From assembly GCA_900550935.1 (NCBI GenBank), contig URUD01000068.1:1-11133 (forward strand): a stretch of 11,133 nucleotides of DNA, in the 5' to 3' direction. Positions 6,398-11,133 of the stretch are shown here, piece by piece. Source of the stretch: an uncultured Roseburia sp. GTDB taxonomy: Bacteria; Bacillota; Clostridia; Lachnospirales; Lachnospiraceae. Position numbers and translations under genes: made by a program. Each line of letters begins with the position of its first letter. Within the stretch, counting starts at the first letter, position 1. The notes beneath the pieces were generated by a model that had not been told where the DNA came from, ran no database searches, and saw nothing but the letters and a program-made list of their open reading frames with translations.

Positions 6398-7715
6398 TTT
6401 TTCCTCCTTCGGCTTCCTCCAGACAGGCTTTGATCTCCCCTGCCAGATACAAGGAGCCTACAATAAACACCGCATCCTCCGGCTTTCTGCGTAAAAGCGC
6501 CGCCGAAAAAGCCGCCGATGCATCCGCAAAGTCATATACCTGCTCTGCGCTGTACTTTGTAAATATATCCCGAAGCTGCCGATCGTCCACACCTCTTGCA
6601 TCGTGGATACCGGCGATCATATATGTCGTAAATAATCGCGCACTGACCAGCTCATGGATCATCTCCGTATAAGCCTTATCGTTGACAACAGAAAAAACAA
6701 GGATCCTCTCTCCCTTTACCGGCAGATGCCGCACACTGTCAAGAAACGCCTCTATGCCGTCTGCATTATGTGCACCGTCCAAATACACCCGGTCAGCGAT
6801 CTCTTCCATTCGTCCTTCCCAGATGCTCTCTGCGACTGCCTGCTGCATGACAGAAGGCTGCACCTTTTCTTTCGGTAATAAATGCTCCAGTGCCAGAAGC
6901 GAAGCTGATGCATTTTCCATCTGATAAGTGGCATATGTGGATAAATGGAAACTAATAGTATTATAATACCTAGATTTATACGAAAAATCAATGCCTTTAT
7001 CGGTTATATTTGTTTCCATAAAAAGACTTTTATCGACCGCAAATGCCTCTGCTTTTTTCTCTTTTGCCGTATCCAGCAGTACATTTTCAGTCTCCGGATC
7101 CCGTCTGACATAGATCAGCGGAACGCCTTCTTGTATAATACCTGCTTTTTCTGCCGCGATTTTTTCTTTCGTATCGCCCAGATACTGGCAATGATCGAGA
7201 CCTATTTCCGTAATTATAGTTAGCACAGGCTTACAAAAAACATTGGTCGCATCCAGTCTGCCGCCCAGTCCCGTTTCCAGCACCAGATAGTCCGGCATTT
7301 TTTCTTTATAAACATACATTGCCATCAGAAACAGAAATTCAAAGAAGGTCGGATGATACCACGCCTCCTGCCCGGCATGTGCAGCGATCACCTGTCTGAC
7401 AGCTTCGTAAGCTGTGACAAACTCTGCTTCCGGGATCATCCGGTTATCCAGGCGGATCCGCTCCCGCATATGGACAAGGTGTGGTGAGATAAAGGTACCC
7501 ACATGAAACCCTTCTGCCAGAAGGAGGTTTGTCAGATAATTGCAGACAGAACCCTTTCCGTTCGTTCCTGCCACATGAATGATGCGTCCGGCGAAGGTTT
7601 CTTCTTCTATGCCCAGTGCCTGCAGATACATGCGGGTATGGGATAAAGTATTCTTTTTTGCAAATTTCTGGATATGATTGATATATTGTTCTGCTTCGGT
7701 GTATGATGGGGTCAT
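6384..7715 (-). CDS. folC: Bifunctional folylpolyglutamate / dihydrofolate synthase
   Basis: FolC adds glutamate residues to folates using ATP, and in many bacteria also makes dihydrofolate from dihydropteroate (EC 6.3.2.17 / 6.3.2.12), in the cytosol. The 443-residue protein is a Mur-ligase relative: P-loop GTNGKGSV at residues 50-57, the TFISPHLVHMRERI loop, ETGLGGRLDATN, ITEIGLDHCQYLGDT, AEKAGIIQEGVPLI and the C-terminal domain signature YLDGAHNADG. Length is typical. I start it at ATG 7715, preceded by GAAGGAAA; an in-frame ATG at 7748 lies inside a long hairpin and has no ribosome site. Whether it has both activities cannot be settled here. It follows valS by 84 bases, a common arrangement in Firmicutes, and overlaps the small gene by 14 bases. 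Confidence 0.94.
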   Translation of the reverse strand: MTPSYTEAEQYINHIQKFAKKNTLSHTRMYLQALGIEEETFAGRIIHVAGTNGKGSVCNYLTNLLLAEGFHVGTFISPHLVHMRERIRLDNRMIPEAEFVTAYEAVRQVIAAHAGQEAWYHPTFFEFLFLMAMYVYKEKMPDYLVLETGLGGRLDATNVFCKPVLTIITEIGLDHCQYLGDTKEKIAAEKAGIIQEGVPLIYVRRDPETENVLLDTAKEKKAEAFAVDKSLFMETNITDKGIDFSYKSRYYNTISFHLSTYATYQMENASASLLALEHLLPKEKVQPSVMQQAVAESIWEGRMEEIADRVYLDGAHNADGIEAFLDSVRHLPVKGERILVFSVVNDKAYTEMIHELVSARLFTTYMIAGIHDARGVDDRQLRDIFTKYSAEQVYDFADASAAFSAALLRRKPEDAVFIVGSLYLAGEIKACLEEAEGGKNDQL

Positions 7716-7742
7716 TTTGTATTTCCTTCGATGCACGACAAT

Positions 7743-7776
7743 AGCCATCAGTCATACTTTAGTACAACTGATGGCT
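7743..7776 (-). promoter_or_regulatory. Long hairpin between valS and folC
   Basis: AGCCATCAGT and ACTGATGGCT form a perfect 10-pair stem that extends inward through two G-U pairs and three more pairs to a TAAA loop. On the minus strand it is followed by ATTGTCGTG, not a U-run, so it is not a standard intrinsic terminator. It may act as an mRNA processing or stability element separating valS from the downstream genes, or as an inefficient terminator. Confidence 0.6.
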
Positions 7777-7799
7777 GTGTGATTTATTGCTGTGTTCTG

Positions 7800-10454
7800 T
7801 TATTTTAACTGTGCCAGACGCTCCTGTACCTTTTCCAGCATCTGTGTATATTTCGTCAGTTTTTCACGTTCTTCCGCTACCTTCTGTGCAGGTGCTTTGC
7901 TCGTGAACTTCTCATTGTTCAGCATACCGTTTGCTCTGGCGATCTCGCCGCCGAGTCTCTTTTCTTCCTTTTCCAGTCGCTCAATCTCCTGCTTGATATC
8001 AACAAGCTCTGCAAAAGGAATATACAGTGTTGCGCCGTCGATCACAACGCTGACTGCATCATCAGCGATGCCTGTCTTATCTGCCTGAATCAGAACCTCT
8101 GATGCATAAGCAAGCGGTGCAAAGAACAGCTTACCGTTCTCGAAGATTGCTCTGATATCTGCATTTTCTGATACAACATATACGGATGCCTTGCGGGAAG
8201 GTGCTACATTCATGGATGTTCTGACATTACGGATGCCACGGATGGCTTCCTTCATTGTCTCGATCTCTTTTTCTTCCTTTGCAAATGCATATTCTTCTTT
8301 ATATACAGGCCATGCAGAGATCATAATGGATTCTTCCTCGCTCTGCAGCGTACAGAAGATCTCTTCTGTGATAAATGGCATGTATGGATGCAGCAGCTTC
8401 AATGCATCGATCAGGACACGCTTGAGCGTCCAGAGTGCTGCATTCTGACTATCTGCATTGTCTGAATTGTACAGACGCGGTTTTACCATTTCAATATACC
8501 AGTCACAGAATTCATCCCAGATGAAGTCATATACCTTCTGAACAGCGATACCAAGCTCGAAGTTTTCCATATTGTCTGTCACTTCTTTGATCAGGCTGTT
8601 GAGCTTTGATAAGATCCATTTATCAACCGGCTCAAGGGCTGGCTGCTCTGTGATCTCCTTGCCTTCCATATTTATCATAATGAAACGGGAAGCATTCCAT
8701 ACCTTATTGGCAAAGTTTCTGCTTGCCTCTACACGTTCAATGTAGAAACGCATATCATTACCCGGCGCATTACCGGTGATGAGTGTCAGACGAAGTGCAT
8801 CTGCACCATATTTATCGATGATCTCCAGCGGATCGATACCGTTACCCAGAGATTTACTCATCTTTCTGCCCTGTGAATCACGTACCAGACCATGGAACAA
8901 TACTGTCTTGAACGGTTTCTCGCCCATCTGCTCATAACCTGAGAAGATCATACGGATAACCCAGAAGAAAATGATATCATATCCGGTTACAAGTACGTCT
9001 GTCGGATAGAAATATTTCAGATCTTCTGTCTGCTGTGGCCAGCCCAGTGTAGAGAACGGCCAGAGTGCGGATGAGAACCATGTATCGAGTGTGTCCGGAT
9101 CCTGTGTGAAATGACTGCCACCGCATTTCGGGCAGATCTTCGGCATTTCTTTTGCAACAACTGTTTCACCACAGTCATCACAGTAATAAGCCGGGATTCT
9201 GTGTCCCCACCAGAGCTGTCTGGAAATACACCAGTCTCTGATATTGTCTGTCCAGTTAAAGTATGTCTTTTCCATACGCTCCGGAACCAGCTTGATCTCG
9301 CCCTCTTTGACAGCTTTTACTGCCGGTTTGATCAGCTCGTCCATCTTAACGAACCACTGCTTTTTGATCATTGGCTCTACCGTTGTCTTACAACGGTCGT
9401 GTGTACCAACATTGTGGCTATAATCTTCAATACGGACAAGTAAGCCTTCTTTATCCAGTTCTTTCACGATCGCTTCTCTTGCTTCATAGCGATCCATACC
9501 TTCGTAAATACCACCGTTTTTGTTGATCGTGGCATCATCGTTTAAGATATTGATCTCAGGCAGGTTATGACGCTTTCCTACTTCAAAGTCATTCGGGTCA
9601 TGTGCAGGTGTGATCTTTACAACACCTGTTCCGAATTCCATATCAACATAGCTGTCTTCTACAACCGGGATCGGTTTATTCACGATCGGAAGCCAGACCT
9701 GTCTGCCATGCAGATACGTATATCTTTCATCAGCCGGATTGACAGCAACTGCTGTATCGCCCAGCATTGTCTCCGGTCTTGTCGTTGCGAACTCAAGGAA
9801 TTCTGTCTTACTCGGCTGTCCGTTTTCATCTACGAGCGGATATTTAATATGCCAGAAATGTCCCTGCTGCTCTTCATACTGTACTTCCGCATCGGAAATG
9901 GAAGTATTGCAGACCGGACACCAGTTTACGATACGGGAACCCTTGTAGATCCAGCCTTTTTCATGCATCTTACAGAAAACTTCCGTAACTGCTTTATTAC
10001 AGCCTTCATCCATGGTAAATCTTTCTCTGTCCCAGTCACAGGAAGAACCCATCTTCTTCAGCTGTTCAATGATACGTCCGCCGTATTCCTTTTTCCAGTC
10101 CCAGGCACGTGCCAGAAAGCCTTCACGTCCGAGGTCTTCTTTATCAATGCCTTCTTCTTTCAGCTTTTCAATGATCTTAACCTCTGTTGCAATGGAGGCA
10201 TGATCTGTACCGGGCTGCCATAATGCATTATATCCCTGCATTCTCTTAAAACGGATCAGAATATCCTGCATGGTATTGTCGAGCGCATGTCCCATATGGA
10301 GCTGTCCTGTGATATTTGGCGGCGGAATGACAATGGTAAAAGGTGTTTTACTGTGGTCTACCTCCGCATGAAAATATTTTTTATCCAGCCACTTCTGGTA
10401 GATCCGGTCTTCCATTCCGTGGGGATCATAGGTTTTCGCTAACTCTTTACTCAT
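7800..10454 (-). CDS. valS: Valyl-tRNA synthetase
   Basis: ValS charges tRNA-Val with valine using ATP (EC 6.1.1.9). The 884-residue protein is a complete class Ia synthetase. It has the HIGH-type motif in PPPNITGQLHMGHAL (HMGH at 53-56), a large CP1 editing domain containing EFATTRPETMLGDTAVAVNP, and WTDNIRDWCISRQLWWGHRIP. A Cys425/Cys428 and Cys441/Cys444 zinc-ribbon pair follows, then DTLDTWFSSALWPFSTLGWP and the KMSKS loop at 531-535. The anticodon-binding domain and the C-terminal coiled-coil arm typical of ValRS close the protein (EIERLEKEEKRLGGEIARA onward). I start it at ATG 10454, preceded by AAAAGGAGA; the in-frame extension to 10490 would run into the leader terminator. No T-box leader is visible, although this is a common control of Firmicute synthetase genes; instead there is a short attenuator-like leader. 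Confidence 0.97.
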   Translation of the reverse strand: MSKELAKTYDPHGMEDRIYQKWLDKKYFHAEVDHSKTPFTIVIPPPNITGQLHMGHALDNTMQDILIRFKRMQGYNALWQPGTDHASIATEVKIIEKLKEEGIDKEDLGREGFLARAWDWKKEYGGRIIEQLKKMGSSCDWDRERFTMDEGCNKAVTEVFCKMHEKGWIYKGSRIVNWCPVCNTSISDAEVQYEEQQGHFWHIKYPLVDENGQPSKTEFLEFATTRPETMLGDTAVAVNPADERYTYLHGRQVWLPIVNKPIPVVEDSYVDMEFGTGVVKITPAHDPNDFEVGKRHNLPEINILNDDATINKNGGIYEGMDRYEAREAIVKELDKEGLLVRIEDYSHNVGTHDRCKTTVEPMIKKQWFVKMDELIKPAVKAVKEGEIKLVPERMEKTYFNWTDNIRDWCISRQLWWGHRIPAYYCDDCGETVVAKEMPKICPKCGGSHFTQDPDTLDTWFSSALWPFSTLGWPQQTEDLKYFYPTDVLVTGYDIIFFWVIRMIFSGYEQMGEKPFKTVLFHGLVRDSQGRKMSKSLGNGIDPLEIIDKYGADALRLTLITGNAPGNDMRFYIERVEASRNFANKVWNASRFIMINMEGKEITEQPALEPVDKWILSKLNSLIKEVTDNMENFELGIAVQKVYDFIWDEFCDWYIEMVKPRLYNSDNADSQNAALWTLKRVLIDALKLLHPYMPFITEEIFCTLQSEEESIMISAWPVYKEEYAFAKEEKEIETMKEAIRGIRNVRTSMNVAPSRKASVYVVSENADIRAIFENGKLFFAPLAYASEVLIQADKTGIADDAVSVVIDGATLYIPFAELVDIKQEIERLEKEEKRLGGEIARANGMLNNEKFTSKAPAQKVAEEREKLTKYTQMLEKVQERLAQLK

Positions 10455-10492
10455 GATCTGTCTCCTTTTGCTGTACAAATTTCCTGTCATAT

Positions 10493-10526
10493 AAAAAGCC
10501 CTCTACTGCGTCTGTCAGTAAAGGGC
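10493..10526 (-). terminator. Intrinsic terminator hairpin in the valS leader
   Basis: On the minus strand GCCCTTTACTG, a 7-base loop and CAGTAGAGGGC form an uninterrupted 11-pair stem (one G-U) followed by TTTTT. It lies between the valS promoter and the gene, starting about 20 bases after the expected transcription start. It could therefore be an attenuator rather than the end of a gene. The plus-strand reading also ends in ATTTTAT, so it may work in both directions. Confidence 0.8.
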
Positions 10527-10553
10527 ATTTTATGCTACTGCATACGTATTTAT

Positions 10554-10582
10554 ATAATAGTATTGCAGCTTTTATTTGTCAA
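10554..10582 (-). promoter_or_regulatory. valS: Sigma-A promoter of the valS operon
   Basis: A perfect -35 box TTGACA (10577-10582) is followed after 17 bases by TATTAT (10554-10559). Transcription would start near 10547, giving a leader of about 90 bases before the valS ATG. It is the best promoter in the window and should drive valS, folC, the small gene and the TPR gene. Confidence 0.8.
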
Positions 10583-10607
10583 GATTGCCGCTTGGTCAGG
10601 CGGGGCT

Positions 10608-10826
10608 CTAAAGCCAGCGGGATTGCGGTAGCCTTATTTCAATTGTTCCAGTTGCGATAGCTTTGGCTATTGAGGTTCTCAGAAAACTTTCTGCCTGCTC
10701 CTTTGATGTGGTTAAATTAAATCCCTGCCCAAAATCTTTTCTCTTTGCTCATTTGGCAAGATCTGGCTTTTTTACTTCACAATAACTTCCATGATAGAGA
10801 ACAAATCCATCTTTTAACTCAATCAC
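10608..10826 (-). pseudogene. DUF3990 (ADP-ribosyltransferase-like) gene, broken by stop codon and 3' loss
   Basis: The minus-strand frame starts with GTG overlapping the DUF3791 stop codon and reads IELKDGFVLYHGSYCEVKKP, then DLAK, an in-frame TGA (Cys would be a one-base change), then AKRKDFGQGFNLTTSKEQAE and FLRTSIAKAIATGTI before drifting to TAG at 10608. YHGS, DFGxGF and TT-x-x-EQA are hallmark N-terminal motifs of DUF3990, a family of the ADP-ribosyltransferase superfamily. Full members are about 150-170 residues; only about 60 recognisable residues remain, so the C-terminal half of the fold, including the usual catalytic Glu region, is gone. The break is followed within 30 bases by the valS promoter. 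The gene is almost certainly non-functional. Confidence 0.75.
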
Positions 10827-11043
10827 TAATCTCTATCCGCTTTCTTTGCAAAAATTCAGTACTATCTTCAAGCACAGCTTCATCGCCTTCACAATGAAAA
10901 ATCCCATAACATTTTTCTATATATCCAAGAACATCGGCTTCTTTAAACAGAAGAATAATCTTCTCAACAGGTAAATTCCACTCATCTGAAGCAAGCCGGA
11001 TTAATCTTGTCTGCATGAAAGTAATCTCTGTTTTCTCACTCAT
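10819..11043 (-). CDS. DUF3791 family protein, usual partner of DUF3990
   Basis: The 74-residue protein (ITFMQTRLIRLASDEWNL, KIILLFKEADVLGYIEKCYG, then IFHCEGDEAVLEDSTEFLQR) matches the small helical DUF3791 family by its ILLF..-VLGYIE-CY-x-x-x-H pattern. Its GGGAGG site is 7 bases from the ATG. In Firmicutes this family is commonly encoded directly upstream of DUF3990, as here, and the pair has the shape of a toxin-antitoxin or modifier-regulator module; the biochemical role is not established to my knowledge. Here the DUF3791 gene looks intact while its partner is broken, so it is an orphan. I see no confident promoter in the 90 bases left before the window edge. Confidence 0.75.
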   Translation of the reverse strand: MSEKTEITFMQTRLIRLASDEWNLPVEKIILLFKEADVLGYIEKCYGIFHCEGDEAVLEDSTEFLQRKRIEISD

Positions 11044-11133
11044 TATGAATCCTCCCTAATTTCTTGGTCAATAAAACTGGAAGTTGTTTATCCAAAATGA
11101 AATGGAATAACCATATCAAGTAAAACTGCAAGA

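Noticed and set aside
9567..10223. Long plus-strand frame of 218 codons
   Set aside because: It is fully antisense to valS in a conserved region and has no ribosome site or recognisable domain.
10491..10818. Possible T-box riboswitch upstream of valS
   Set aside because: No T-box bulge consensus or specifier stem; the distance from promoter to terminator is far too short, and the upstream part is the DUF3990 remnant.

Overview
The window looks like chromosome of an anaerobic, endospore-forming Clostridium-type Firmicute, most likely a Lachnospiraceae gut commensal. The grounds are a spoIIA operon, AGGAG-type ribosome binding sites, moderate GC in the core genes, and protein families typical of that group (DUF3791/DUF3990, DUF4143 ATPase, an extended zinc-ribbon/TPR membrane protein). 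Family assignments are from recognition of motifs, not from a search.

Left third (1-2980): accessory and visibly decayed DNA. It holds the 3' part of a SAM methyltransferase that loses its frame near 435, a broken BAAT/acyl-CoA thioesterase-type hydrolase (internal deletion plus frameshift), an apparently intact S51 (dipeptidase E-like) peptidase with a good promoter, a short reading frame that may be debris of a conjugative element, and the C-terminal three quarters of an AAA/DUF4143 ATPase without its Walker motifs. The truncated end of that ATPase coincides with three spaced copies of GCCCCGTTTT, which may be the end of a lost insertion sequence.

Middle (3014-4499): the spoIIAA-spoIIAB-sigF operon on the minus strand, complete and with key regulatory residues conserved. 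These three proteins set forespore-specific sigma-F activity: SpoIIAB holds sigma F and phosphorylates SpoIIAA, and dephosphorylated SpoIIAA releases it. Upstream of spoIIAA (about 4521-4616) is a compact two-hairpin element that may be a dispersed repeat.

Right half (4621-10582): a second minus-strand unit, valS - folC - a 47-residue small protein - zinc-ribbon/TPR membrane protein. It starts at a strong sigma-A promoter (10554-10582), is followed almost at once by an intrinsic-terminator hairpin in the valS leader, and ends at a convincing terminator (4621-4652).

Right edge (10608-11043): an intact DUF3791 gene followed by a DUF3990 (ADP-ribosyltransferase-like) gene that is broken by an in-frame stop and a 3' deletion, lying just upstream of the valS promoter.

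I found no complete new system. The items most worth a second look are the valS leader attenuator, the hairpin element before spoIIA, the orphaned DUF3791 gene beside a dead DUF3990 partner, and the repeat at the ATPase junction.
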